Assembly (NCBI GenBank): GCA_905160935.1
Contig: CAJHZI010000203.1
Coordinates: 826,001 to 890,000, forward strand
Length of the DNA stretch: 64,000 nucleotides
Source of the DNA: Enchytraeus crypticus
Taxonomy: Eukaryota; Annelida; Clitellata; Enchytraeida; Enchytraeidae
Direction: 5' to 3'
Of the stretch, positions 53,739 through 64,000 are shown one piece after another. The position numbers were made by a program, and so were the translations under genes. Within the stretch, counting starts at the first letter, position 1; every line of letters starts with the position of its first letter. A model generated the notes under the pieces. It was not told the origin of the DNA, ran no database searches, and was given only the letters and a program-made list of their open reading frames with translations.

Positions 53739-54905
53739 ATGCCCTACGAAACGTAGCCAATTCTTTTCACTCGACCGTTGCACACTAATATTTACTGAAC
53801 GCGGATATAAACCATGTTAAGTGGCTCATGAAACAGTATGCATAACAAATGACCATGCTTCAGCTGCGGTACTGTCAAAGCTTATGCTGCAAATGTCAAA
53901 GCTTAAAGCTTATATTAATCTTATCACCTGACTTTATCAAACAAGTAATGCTAATACAGATGTTCAGAATCACAGTTAAACTGGGTGAGCGGAGATGAGT
54001 ACATTCTCATATTACATGTGAACACATAGAGTCATAGACAAAGACGGTAAATTAATAAATACTTTGTATACATTATAGGGGCAGCGTGTGAATTACAATA
54101 TAGGCCTACCTGAAGCAGGTTGTCATGTGGCATGACTTAACTTTGGCTATACTCAAATGCAGTTTAAATAGTTATTTATTTTATGAAGGCCTACCAACGA
54201 AAAACACACTACGCTACCTGTTGTGTAGTTGCATCACATACCATATATTAATCAAATTCATTCTCTAATTCAAGAGCATTACAGCATACAGTATAAAAAT
54301 ATACATGATCTGAGTCCGGTAGGATATAGTAACCTACTACTGCAGGCAAACACATATAGCCTACTTGCCCAAACACACAAGCATACATGCATACTGTGAG
54401 TATATTGATATTGCTACTAACAAGTTCCAAAAGAAATTATGCCATCATTTTAGCATATACGGTGATGCTATTTTAGCTTTTCTGGAATATTATGTTAGAC
54501 AATGCATGTCACTCGAATCCTCGTGAGGGTCAACCTATAATCCATAGATATACATAGTAATAAAATTGTGGTCCCTTTTAATACCTCTTTGAAGTCAACA
54601 GTGCTATCAAGATGGAGGGAGAAAAGTGCTCAGTCTAATAGGCCCTAATAATAATTGTAGAATCATTGTAAGTATGTAACGTTAATTACAACTTCTCTTA
54701 TTATTGCAGGTTAAAGACACCTTACCTTGATGACTATACACACAATCGAAGAAATACTGTATAGGTGGGGGGAGGGGGGGGGGTGAGAGGAAATTCACTA
54801 ATATCAAAAACTTAATACGTAAATGTAAAACGTAATACTTGCATATAGATGTTTATTACCTGGAATGCAGCGATCTGTTTGATAAGATATTATATATCTG
54901 TTATA
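53739..54905. other. No gene recognised
   Basis: AT-rich, ends with a G-run at 54766-54783. No supported exon. Confidence 0.35.
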
Positions 54906-55045
54906 TAAAATATCTTACCGACAGCGATGTCGGTAAGATATTCGACCGTAGATCAGTATGTGCGGGGTTCAAATCCTAGGCTCTCCCGTCACTGACATAG
55001 CTTTCGGGTGAGGATACTGACGTTAACCTTAGCTTTACCAGCTTT
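54906..55045 (+). repeat. SINE family A with fold-back 5' end
   Basis: ATATCTTACCGACA (54906-54919), GCGA, TGTCGGTAAGATAT (54924-54937): the SINE head is preceded by its own inverted copy. The rest is a normal copy with GGTTCAAATCC and TTTACCAGCTTTA. Confidence 0.85.
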
Positions 55046-55779
55046 ATTAATCTCCGAACTTGTTGCGTATGTCACATTCTCCGGTATTCTTACGGTGATG
55101 TCTTCTGATATCTCTACTTTCAACTGTCCATACGCTTTCATTTTTTCTTCTATCTCTTCTCATGTTATCATCTACCTCTGAGTTTCTCCTCTTGTTTCAT
55201 TTGGGATGCCTGTCGATGCCTCAAAAGTTCCTTTAAGTTAAAGCGGGCACCCAGCAAGCGTGTTAGTCTTAGATATACTTACGTGTTTATCCCCAGTCTT
55301 AATCGCGGTTACAGTTTACTGTTTTTCCCGTCCTCGCGCCCCGGTCTCTTGCTCCAGCCTGTGCTCTATGGCAAGTGTTCTCGAAGACTATCTTAAGTTA
55401 GTTGTGTGCGCTTGACCGAAGACTATTAGGCCTAATATTATATCGCATGGAATATAATAGTTGTGGTTCTCATCGTTATACATCGTTCGTGTAAGTTAAT
55501 CTCAGGCTAAGGTGATGCAGTGAGTATTGTGATCCAAGTCGATCAGCAGCTTACTTGATATCCCGTAACCTCAGCTCTATGCCTCGAGCAGATCCCACGA
55601 ATTAGCTACCATTAAACCATATTAGACCATTCTTAACTGCACCACAATGGGTCTTTGAAAACATAATACTATAGTAATAATATTCAACAGTTAGTTATAC
55701 TGCGTAACCGTTATCCCATAATTGTCAGTGGTTCACTATGATTCAAAGAAATATATTGTTGCTTTATAAAATTCTAATA
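55046..55779. other. No gene recognised
   Basis: Slightly higher GC than neighbours (55250-55420), but no splice-bounded frame was found on either strand. Confidence 0.3.
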
Positions 55780-55806
55780 ATATAAATATATATATATATA
55801 TACATG

Positions 55807-55843
<37 letters not shown>

Positions 55844-55892
55844 GCATATCTATATAATATATATATATATATATATATATTTACATGTATAT

Positions 55893-55946
<54 letters not shown>
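55780..55946. repeat. (AT)n microsatellite
   Basis: TA/CATA runs; the Tyr/Ile open frame is not a gene. Confidence 0.95.
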
Positions 55947-55948
<2 letters not shown>

Positions 55949-56164
55949 GTGTAATCCTTCTCACTTTTCTAATCACAAATGCCGTAAAAGCTTTGATATA
56001 GCTTAGTGTTTACTATTATTCTTCTGATTCCAACTTGAAATTCCAAATATTTCCAACTAAATTGATAGGTGCTATTTTCATTCTAAACTCTCACGGTTTG
56101 AACACTCTGCCTCTTGATCTTTGCTCTTTTTCTGATATTTTCGCTTTCATCATCATCATCATCA

Positions 56165-56345
56165 CCTTACCTTGAATCCCAATTTAACTAGGGTCGGGAT
56201 ACGAATAGACTGACGCAAATCCCCTCTGTCCCACGTCATATTATCAGTCACTCATGTATTTGAGACTTTTCCATTCGTTTGAATTTTTGTAGCAATTTAT
56301 GGAGCCTAGGCGCTCACCAACCGAATACCCTTTCAGACGTAGGTA
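56165..56345 (+). repeat. Dispersed repeat family C
   Basis: CCTTGAATCCCAATTTAACT, AGGGTCGGGATACGAATAGA, GGCGCTCACCAACCGAATAC; the cleanest plus-strand copy of this family. Confidence 0.75.
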
Positions 56346-56499
56346 TTTCCTTTATGGTATTTCCGCTTTAGAATTTCGAAAATACACTTATTGCTGCTAA
56401 AGATTTATAAGATTTATTGTATTGCATTACTGTTATTTGATCTTCAGACTGGCATGCACAGTGTTGGACCTCTTTTCTGCTCAACAGTCAACAGTCAAA

Positions 56500-56974
56500 T
56501 TTAGGTTAATTTTTTCACCTCTGAAGAAACTGCAGATCCGGGCGAATTGCAAAGTGACCAAAATTTTGGCGGTAGGGAGGGGGGTTTAAGCTCCTCGCAG
56601 CCAAGGCTATTTGCACGACTGATCTGGGACATATTTCACGTTTGTTACTTGCACCCTTTTTCCTCTGATACAGTGGTTAAAGTGAAAATTGAGAGCTAGT
56701 GAAACGGTCAACATTTTTCGGGCCCCCCTTCCATTATACTGAACAACTAGTGTATCAAATATGGGCCCCTAATGGGGCCAATCCTAGGAAAACAATCGAG
56801 CTAATGAGAACTGAGTTCCCTCTCGTAACACCACCCCCTCCAACCACTGCCCTTACAAGCATATTTACACGTCGAAATTGCCATAGAAACAATTAAAATA
56901 TAGTTGTACAAAATTATCGTCGGGCCTAAGGGGGGGGGCCGGGTCCCCTGGGCCCCCACTGGATCCGCCACTGT
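56500..56974. mobile_element. hAT-like non-autonomous element copy
   Basis: Shares CACCTCTGAAGAAACTG, AATTGAGAGCTAGTGAAACG and the terminus ACTGGATCCGCCACTG (56959-56974) with 42564-43115. The left boundary is unclear. Confidence 0.6.
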
Positions 56975-57404
56975 TTACGATGAGGCAAGCGTGAAATTAA
57001 CTCGGACTGTATTTAATAGTTACTTCAAGATAAAGTCTGTTAAGAATACTTTGTGCAGTAATCCGCCTAATTTCGCAACCATATTGCTTGAATAATGTAA
57101 CTTCTGTGAACTGTAGGCCTATATAAATCAGCGGACTGATTTGAAAAAAGTGTTAATGAATAATAATGTGCCATCTGTGAAAAATGTTCAATTATATTTG
57201 ACTATGTTGAACGGATACTGGTTTAATGCTAGAATAGAGCTGTATAGCATTGAACTACATGCATTTTACGCTGGTTCACAAGAACCTCATTTATTATGTG
57301 GATATTTATGTACCAAAATGTTATGTACTGACTTCATACCTGCAAACATTGATAACACAATGATGTAATTATTGTAACGTATGTATATGTATATATGATA
57401 CAAA

Positions 57405-57535
57405 GCTAAAGCTAATGTTAACGTCAGTTTCCTCATTCGAAAGCAATGTCAGTGACGGGCGAGCCCAGGATTTAAACCCCGCATATACAGATCTGCGGTA
57501 GAATATCTTACCGACATCGTCACTGACTCCAGCCT
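57405..57535 (-). repeat. tRNA-derived SINE, family A
   Basis: GCTAATGTTAACGTCAGTTT to CACTGACTCCAGCC, minus orientation. Confidence 0.85.
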
Positions 57536-57657
57536 GATATTATATATATATATATTGTATACATTTAGCAATTGAATGATATTTGCATTTGGCACGTTAC
57601 TTGTTCTTGTTCACTTGATAGATTTGTAAAATTTTGAGAAAGGCATTCAGACATACA

Positions 57658-57803
<146 letters not shown>

Positions 57804-58051
57804 TAGATAATTAGAGAGATAGGTAGATCTTACGTCTACATATAGGTCTGTTATGTATGCTAAAGTTATACAAATAATGTCTCAATTAAACATTAAACCA
57901 TTGACCATTTCTACTGAACTAAAATAAGAAGACATTGTCACAAACTTATTCGAGATAACTATACGAAGCAGCTCGATATAATTCTAACTTACATCATTGA
58001 AATATAATTCAATTATTAAATAAACGTCAGAATCGAATGCTACCTTATATT

Positions 58052-58318
58052 TTAACGTAAATAAACCGGCCAGTATACAAAATTGAAGATGAGGAAGGCG
58101 AGAGGGAAGGCTGCTCGAGCTACTTTCTCCACCTTGTCGGCTGTCTTAGCGCCGAATCTGACCTCTCGGAAATGATGCCACCAAGGTCTGGGGCCCGGTT
58201 CTTCAAACATGACCTCCTTGTCGGCGTTGAGCAGGGGCGCCTGCTGGGTGGGGAACAAGGCCCCGCGGCGCACGAGGGTCGTTGGCGGGTCTGGGCTGAC
58301 TCCGTTACTCGTCGGTGT
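58052..58318 (-). CDS. Receptor exon 3: end of the M3-M4 loop and TM4
   Basis: Acceptor TCTAGTTGCAG, phase 0, 88 codons plus stop. A Pro/Thr-rich loop (SPDPPTTLVRR), DKVEKVARAAFPLAFLIFNF (TM4 start) and WPVYLR at the C-terminus. VARAAFPLAFLIFN.VYW is the hallmark TM4 of invertebrate GABA/glycine-type subunits. Confidence 0.93.
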   Translation of the reverse strand, partial: TPTSNGVSPDPPTTLVRRGALFPTQQAPLLNADKEVMFEEPGPRPWWHHFREVRFGAKTADKVEKVARAAFPLAFLIFNFVYWPVYLR

Positions 58319-61300
58319 CTGCAACTAGAGATTGGATCATTCAGATAATAAAATATACACGTAGACGTTCACACGTTCACTAAGTGTATGTACGAGTTAA
58401 GTGCACGTGCGTTCTGCAGAACGAGTAGCCGGAGGCGATTCAGCACATATTGCTTGAATGGTTTTTATTAAAGCTCAATTTCTTTACACCCAGGATAAAT
58501 GAAAAAATTATAATAAGTAGAAATAAAAATAACAATGTTAATAATAATAGCAACAATATTAATAACTTATTATAACAAAAACAATAGCGAAAGCAATAAT
58601 ATTACTATTTAAGGTATAGTAATATTCATAGTAGCCTACTATTAAAAATATGTAGCCCAAACCAAAATAACAACAATATTATAATTATAACTATTATTGT
58701 AATTACTATTCCTAAAACAGTAATACATATAACGGTTGTGTATAATATATATTACAGTCATAAATTTGTACTGAATAGCTTCGCCTATTACCTGTACCAA
58801 GGAGGCCTATTTGTGACACCCATAGCAGTCAATTCGACTAACGCTAAGTTAACGTTAATTAGGCAGGAGAAGGCAGTGCAATTACAGGCGACCAATGCGA
58901 AAAAGCCTTTCGGTGGCAGCGCCTATCTATTGCACTCCAGCGTTTTAATGCTGTCTGCGTTCGTGGCATATTGGCGAATGTGGCCTCCCAGAGCGTAGAG
59001 GAATTATTTTAAATATTTCTTTTTAATCTTTCTTGTAATTAAATAAAGTCTTTTGTTTTTCTAATTTTTTAGCCCAGGGCCCTATACAGCCCAGGGCATT
59101 TAAAAAAGTCAAGTGTTTTAATTAATAACGTGCATTAATTCATAACGTGCATTAATTCATTAAGTGTATTAATTCATTAAGTGCATTAATTCATTAAGTG
59201 CATTAATTAAGTGCATTAATTCATTAAGTGCATTAATTCATTAAGTGCATTAATTCATTAGGTACATTAATTCATTAGGTACATTAATTCATTAAGTGCA
59301 TTAATTCATGAAGTGTATTAATTCATTAAGTGCATTAATTCATTAAGTGCATTAATTCATTAAGTGCATTAATTCATTAAGTGCACTAATTCACCCAGTG
59401 CACAGTTTATGTACCTAGCCTAGTAAATCTAACCTGTGGAGAGTGGTGGGGGTTAACCGGACCTGACATAGCTGCTGAGGCTGCTGCAGCAGCTGCCTGC
59501 TTCGCTTCCTTAGCTGCTCGCAGCTTGGCCTGCCTGTGTAGCGTGTTAACTATCGAGTACTCGATGAAAGCACCGAACACGAACACGAGGCAGGTCGCCA
59601 TCCAGACGTCGATCGCCTTGGTGAAGGATCCTGCTGGCATACTCCGGCTGAGTCCGGTGCTCTGAGTGGTGATCGTTAGGATGGTTAGGATGGATAGGGA
59701 AGTCCGGGCTGGGGTGGATTCGAGGTCGATCCAGAAGGAAAGCCAGGATAGTAGGACGACCAGGAAGGACGGGAGATAGGTGTTGATGATGTAGGCACGT
59801 AGGCGACGGGTTAGGTGGAAGTGAGCTCTTAGACATGGAAATGATCCTGCGTAGATTAATCAATCAGCGACAGCGTAAAGTCTAAAACTAAACTAAATGA
59901 ATACTAGAAGCTGGTAAAGCTAATGTTAACGTCAGTTTTCTCACTCGAAAGCGATATCAGTGACGGGAGAGCCCAGGATTTGAACCCCGCACAGATCTAC
60001 GGTCGAATAACTTTCCGACATCGCCACGGGCTTCAGTCAGACAAATTCCAGACTAGAAGACAAAGTCATGAGATTCAGTTTATTGTCACAGAGATATTAC
60101 TCAGTTGAGTAGTACTATTTCAGAGTATATCTTAGTATCTATTTCTTCTACTGTTTGATCTACTATGTCGGGCAGGGGACATTGTGTAACGGTTAGAGTG
60201 TTCACCTCGGTTATACATGTAAGTGGCCGGGGTTCAAAGCCCAGGTCAGTCAACAAATGATGAACATACCCTTGGGTCCATGGAAGGTTAATCTTGCATC
60301 GGAGCTTGCTGCCGATTGACGCTATCAATAGTAAAGATTTGATTAACAATTGAAAGGATTAATAATAACCTGCCAGAAACCTGTAAAGCGGTCTCGAAGA
60401 CCGAACACTGGTCATAGCACTGCTATAGACATTGTCCGAGGTTATTGTGAGTATTATGATGACTATGAGCAGTATTGTTGAATTGATTGATATTATTCAT
60501 TAAATATTATCCCGATCAGACGGTGGTCTCTCAGTGCTCCATGCTGTCATGGACTACGTTAACGATACAATTATGCTTATATTGTTGCTGAGAACTATTG
60601 ATAGGCGTCGTTATGTTTAATTTATGCAGTAATGTACAGTACAGTACATGTCAACAAAATATTTAAAAATCATCAATAAAATATATCATCAATAAAATAT
60701 ATCATCAATAATCATAATCTATCATTAATAATAATAGTAGTCATAATAATTTTAATTTTATTAATTTTAATTTTAATGATTCAATCATTTCACACAATAG
60801 AGATAGAAAAGTCTCACAAAACACAGCAATTAACATGAAATGAAGAGGACACAAAGGTCCGAAGACTCTAACATGTGCCCTGATAAGAGAATAAAATGAT
60901 AAAATAATTAAGAATCATTACATTATAAAAAGCATTTACACCATTACAATGATCCCAATATTTACAGTAAAATGCATGCATATGCTAAGCTATAAAATTA
61001 AATATTTACTAAAATCAATTTTATCTATATTGCGTTTAAATGAACTAACACTATTTATCGTGACCACGGAGTCTGGCAGTGAGTTCCATGGTTCACAGAC
61101 TCTAATAAAGAAAAAATATCTTCAAGTATTGACTCTAAATACTAGATAATATTTAATAATCATAAAAATAATATATAATAATGATAATATATCATTAATA
61201 ATCATAAATAATAAGTAAAAAATAATTATAATCAGTAAAAAATTGCAATTATAGGCCCAAGCACTAGGACGCAGGAAGTGTGTGATAGGCTCTCAACCCT

Positions 61301-63099
61301 TTAATCTGTCAGCCTTTCTGTTTTAGTATTAGAAGGATTGTTTCAAAACATATGCAGCTGATTATTCATTATGACACTATGCAAATCTGAAATAATCAAG
61401 TATAACATTAGGAAATAGATTGCGAAATGCATATTAAAGTTAAAGCCACACACTTTAAAGCCTTACGGCTAAAGTAAAGTGCAACACAAGTTTTTGTTCT
61501 CTAAATCAGGCCTGTAGATATTCTTTATGCATCATTGATGACAGATGCAAACAAACAAACGAATCGAAACAAAAAAATAAAAGAAATTAGAAAATATGCA
61601 TGTGTAGGATCAAGAACTGGATTTGAACACGAGAGTAGTAATCCGCACCTGGCTTTTCCATTTGTAATACTGCCATGGGAAGGGTAATGTGACATTAAAG
61701 AAGTGCGCATCATAATTAAAATCATTCTAGAAGCTGACTTGAATAAGACTTAATATATGAAAGATTATTTGAGTAAACATTCATCTTTGAGCAATTGATT
61801 AGATGGACAATTCACCCTGAGACCAGCAGCCAAAGTGCCTCCTTAATGATGCCTCCAACATTCTCTGCAGTAAGAATCTCACGTGTCTGCCATTTTAGTG
61901 ACCAATCGTTACCATTTGATCATTGAATAGCTTTCTGTATAGAGCGCCAAGTAAATTCGTGAGAGAAAGTGACGGTACTTTAGATCGTGACTTGGTTTCC
62001 TATGTAAGTTGATGAGAGAGTTATATTCATTTACATAAATGACTGGATAATAGAAAATAAGCTGTTTGAAGGTTTCATCATGTGGTTCTAAAAGTGATGA
62101 TATCTCCAGCAATGATCAACTGATCATTTCATTTGACTTGTTAGCTCCAGTGGTTGTGCCGGTATATCTTACTGGAATGAATTTATAAACATCTGCATGT
62201 TAAGACTTAATTTTCTCCTGCAATCCAGGATATAATATCCAGTCATATGGATACACGTTTCGCATAGACTTCCATTTTGCTGGTTTGCAGATCTACATCA
62301 TAACAACAAATGCTGAAAGTGATCTTCGAGACAGCTTCACAAGTTGCATCTTTTGTCTACTTCGTATTCATATGTTATTATATAATTATGTAGCAATGAG
62401 AGAAAGTCGGTAGATAGCTCCGATACATGATTAATCTTGCTGTGATTTATAAATATTAACATATTGTTTATTGACTTAGAATATTTTACTGTAGGAATTG
62501 AAAACTGCTGAATTAAATTTTAGTCATGTACTGCGGAATTTTATTGAGGTAACAAACTTATAGTATTTTGAATAATATAAACTATTATTTTATAGATTAA
62601 CTGATTTACTGACTGTTGTTATAGTGACAATTGACAGTTAATGAGCTCGATTTTGGTTAATGTAATATGTATGTTCCAGAATACAGACTGAAGTTATTTA
62701 TAATCGTTTCATTCATTTATCTTCTTTACTATTATTTTTAGTTATTCAGTTTTAATGCCGTGCTATTGCTGTATATTAGAATTATCAAGAGTTTTAAAAG
62801 AGCTAGACTCTCCGTCAGTAGTATTGTAACTTGGTTAGTGATAGTTTAATTCGGTTAGTTTTGGTAATCGTTTTTTGTAGGATTGTTAATGATTATTTTG
62901 TTAGTTATTTTTAAACTTTGTTAGTTTTGCTAATCGTTTGGGAACTGAGATGGTTTACCAGTGGAGCTGAAATTCTTACTGCACACAATGTTAGTGACAT
63001 TATCGAGGACGTACTCCGGTATGTTGATCTCAGGATTCATCTCCACCGGAAGTGCATCCGTTCTCCAATGGAAGATCAGATCCTGGGTGGAGTAAGCAT
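58052..63099 (-). CDS. Anion-selective Cys-loop receptor gene, 3' half (3 exons)
   Basis: Pentameric ligand-gated chloride channel subunit of the glycine/glutamate type, acting in the plasma membrane of excitable cells. The three exons join in phase (G|GA Gly; then phase 0). Together they give loop F and loop C of the ligand-binding domain, TM1-TM3, a short intracellular loop and TM4. The pair of Cys around loop C (VCSKNFSSTG and SFPCLRAHF) is the second disulphide of glycine and glutamate-gated channels. Pro-Ala-Arg before TM2 indicates anion selectivity. The ligand cannot be decided without the N-terminal exons, which lie beyond 64000. TM2 6' is Leu rather than the usual Thr. Confidence 0.93.
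59120..59395. repeat. 17-bp minisatellite, about 15 copies
   Basis: Unit ATTAATTCATTAAGTGC with point variants. It ends about 40 bases from the donor of receptor exon 2. Confidence 0.94.
59434..59846 (-). CDS. Receptor exon 2: TM1, TM2, TM3
   Basis: Acceptor ATCTACGCAG, 2 nt plus 137 codons, donor CAG|GTTAGA (chosen over a nearby CTAG|GTACAT because only it keeps phase). SFPCLRAHFHLTRRLRAY leads into TM1 (INTYLPSFLVVLLSWLSFWI). TM2 is TPARTSLSILTILTITTQST. TM3 is AIDVWMATCLVFVFGAFIEY. An Ala-rich cytoplasmic stretch follows (AKQAAAAAASAAMSG). In TM2, 9' Leu is conserved, 2' is Ser and 6' is Leu. Confidence 0.95.
59905..60040 (-). repeat. tRNA-derived SINE, family A
   Basis: GCTAATGTTAACGTCAGTTT to GCCACGGGCTTCAGTC, in the receptor intron just before exon 2 (59 bases away). 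Confidence 0.85.
60165..60340 (+). repeat. Second tRNA-derived SINE family
   Basis: A box TGTAACGGTTAGAGTG and B box GGGGTTCAAAGCCCAGG about 45 bases apart, then an unrelated body (CCCTTGGGTCCATGGAAGG). Differs from family A in head and tail. Confidence 0.65.
60364..60447 (+). mobile_element. 84-bp MITE-like or ncRNA-like repeat, copy 2
   Basis: AATAACCTGCCAGAAACCTG to TTGTCCGAGGTTATT; most differences from copy 1 (37894-37977) are transitions. Contains a small hairpin GGTC-TCGAA-GACC, matched by GGTC-TTGAA-GATC in copy 1. Confidence 0.6.
60448..62958. other. Receptor intron, remaining part
   Basis: AT-rich. ATCATCAATAAAATAT-type repeats 60660-60740; a LINE 3' scrap near 60520-60560 (CAGTGCTCCATGCTGTCATG); tRNA-like boxes on the minus strand at 61615-61680 (GTTCAAATCC). 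No exon seen. Confidence 0.4.
62959..63099 (-). CDS. Receptor exon 1 (first seen): ligand-binding domain loops F and C
   Basis: Acceptor GGCCTACAG, 2 nt, 46 codons, 1 nt; donor CACTG|GTAAAC. AYSTQDLIFHWRTD, then LPEMNPEINIPEYV-like sequence (exact start LPVEMNPEINIPEYV) and VCSKNFSSTG. D-L-I-F-x-W matches glycine receptor loop F. The previous exon must end in phase 1 with G, giving Asp. Confidence 0.92.
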
Positions 63100-63314
63100 C
63101 TGTAGGCCAATCAATCAATTAAATATAAAGAGGTCAATTAACAGTGATAATAATTAGTATAGCAGTAGAATAAATAATAAATTTAATCTGCATAAATTTT
63201 ATATCGTTTAAAATTACAATATTCAATCCATCAGCCGATACAACAATCAATTAAATCTGCACAGCACTCATCATCGTCGTCGTCGTCATCAATATCATCA
63301 TCATCATCATCATC

Positions 63315-63385
63315 ATCTTTCCTTGAATCTCAATTTAGCTAGGAGCGGGACTATAATTTATTGAGCAATTTTTGGGGCCTAGGCG
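63315..63385 (+). repeat. Dispersed repeat family C, short copy
   Basis: CCTTGAATCTCAATTTAGCT, GGGGCCTAGGCGCTCATCAA; preceded by a (CAT)n-type run 63255-63318. Confidence 0.6.
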
Positions 63386-63857
63386 CTCATCAAGCGCTTT
63401 TGTTGATTGCTAAAGTGATTTTACAAATTAACACTATTAAATGGTTGGGCTTATAGCTTTTCAGTTATTAGTTGTGGTTTTCATTTGCCCCATTGCGAAT
63501 CATTATGAGCAGGGTTAAAATGCTTGTACTGTCAGTGACACGATTTCGAGACAATAATTTGATGTTGGCCTTACCTCTAGCCCTTGCAAACGTATCAAGT
63601 CTATAGTATAGTATCAGAACGATTATCCCAATTATTTTAACTCAGTTCTTATACAGCTTAGATTGTGGCTTCAATCAGAGTACACGTACTCTACAAATCC
63701 AAAAATTATTGGCAGTTCAAACGTAGTTCAAAAGTCTTATTATTAGAGCGTTAATGGAAAATTAAGTGTCGCAAAATTATTACTTAAAATCTCTTTCTCT
63801 TTTGTTCTACTAAGTGATATGTCCTAGTTACATATTCCAACTCACGGTTTGCTCTGA

Positions 63858-64000
63858 GGATCAATCACAAATATCACAGTAGTAATGTATGCAGATGACT
63901 TGTTGCTAATTTCACCGTCAGTTTTAGGCCTGCAGAAGTTACTAATTCAATGTTCTCTGTCGTTTAGTCGTCTAAATTTAGAACTTAACAATAATAAATC
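63858..64000 (+). pseudogene. LINE reverse transcriptase, runs off the window
   Basis: Reads GSITNITVVMYADDLLLISP, then SVLGLQKLLIQCSLSF and SRLNLELNNNK. Y-A-D-D active site intact; open to the end of the window. The 5' boundary lies close to 63858. Confidence 0.8.

Noticed and set aside
58738..58998. 86-residue plus-strand open frame in the receptor intron
   Set aside because: Moderate GC but no splice sites or similarity.

Overview
The window is AT-rich, gene-poor animal DNA: long introns, many microsatellites, tRNA-derived SINEs, decayed non-LTR retrotransposons and small hAT-type elements. Spliced exons, a Cys-loop receptor and a GT11 fucosyltransferase point to a bilaterian invertebrate, perhaps a lophotrochozoan. 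That taxon is inference, not read from a diagnostic locus.

The dominant gene lies on the minus strand from about 27.3 kb to 0.4 kb. I assembled 19 exons by eye from splice sites and reading phase. Every junction keeps phase, giving one open frame of 736 residues plus a stop; the 5' end is missing. The product is about seven tandem cupredoxin (plastocyanin-fold) domains, most of which have lost the Cys/His/Met copper loop. One intron holds a possible first exon of a plus-strand gene (26.08 kb).

27.3 to 48 kb is mostly repeats. It contains LINE fragments, hAT-like non-autonomous elements, minisatellites, a 90-nt pre-miRNA-like hairpin (32.4 kb), two exons ending a minus-strand membrane protein (38.2 and 39.2 kb), and one terminal exon of an unidentified plus-strand gene (45.1 kb) whose 3' end has grown into a 34-bp minisatellite.

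48.5 to 49.65 kb is an alpha-1,2-fucosyltransferase-like gene (minus strand, GT11) with one single-base frameshift. Its 5' end plus a neighbouring SINE is duplicated at 7.5 kb, which looks like a SINE 3' transduction.

52.2 to 53.7 kb is a complete non-autonomous hAT element with an 8-bp target-site duplication. From 58 to 63.1 kb three minus-strand exons encode the second half of a glycine/glutamate-type anion-selective Cys-loop receptor; its N-terminal exons lie beyond the window. The window ends inside a reverse-transcriptase fragment. Two structural oddities stand out: a perfect 56-bp-arm palindrome at 17.9 kb and a perfect 36-bp-arm palindrome at 23.1 kb. I saw no rRNA, CRISPR array or confident tRNA gene.
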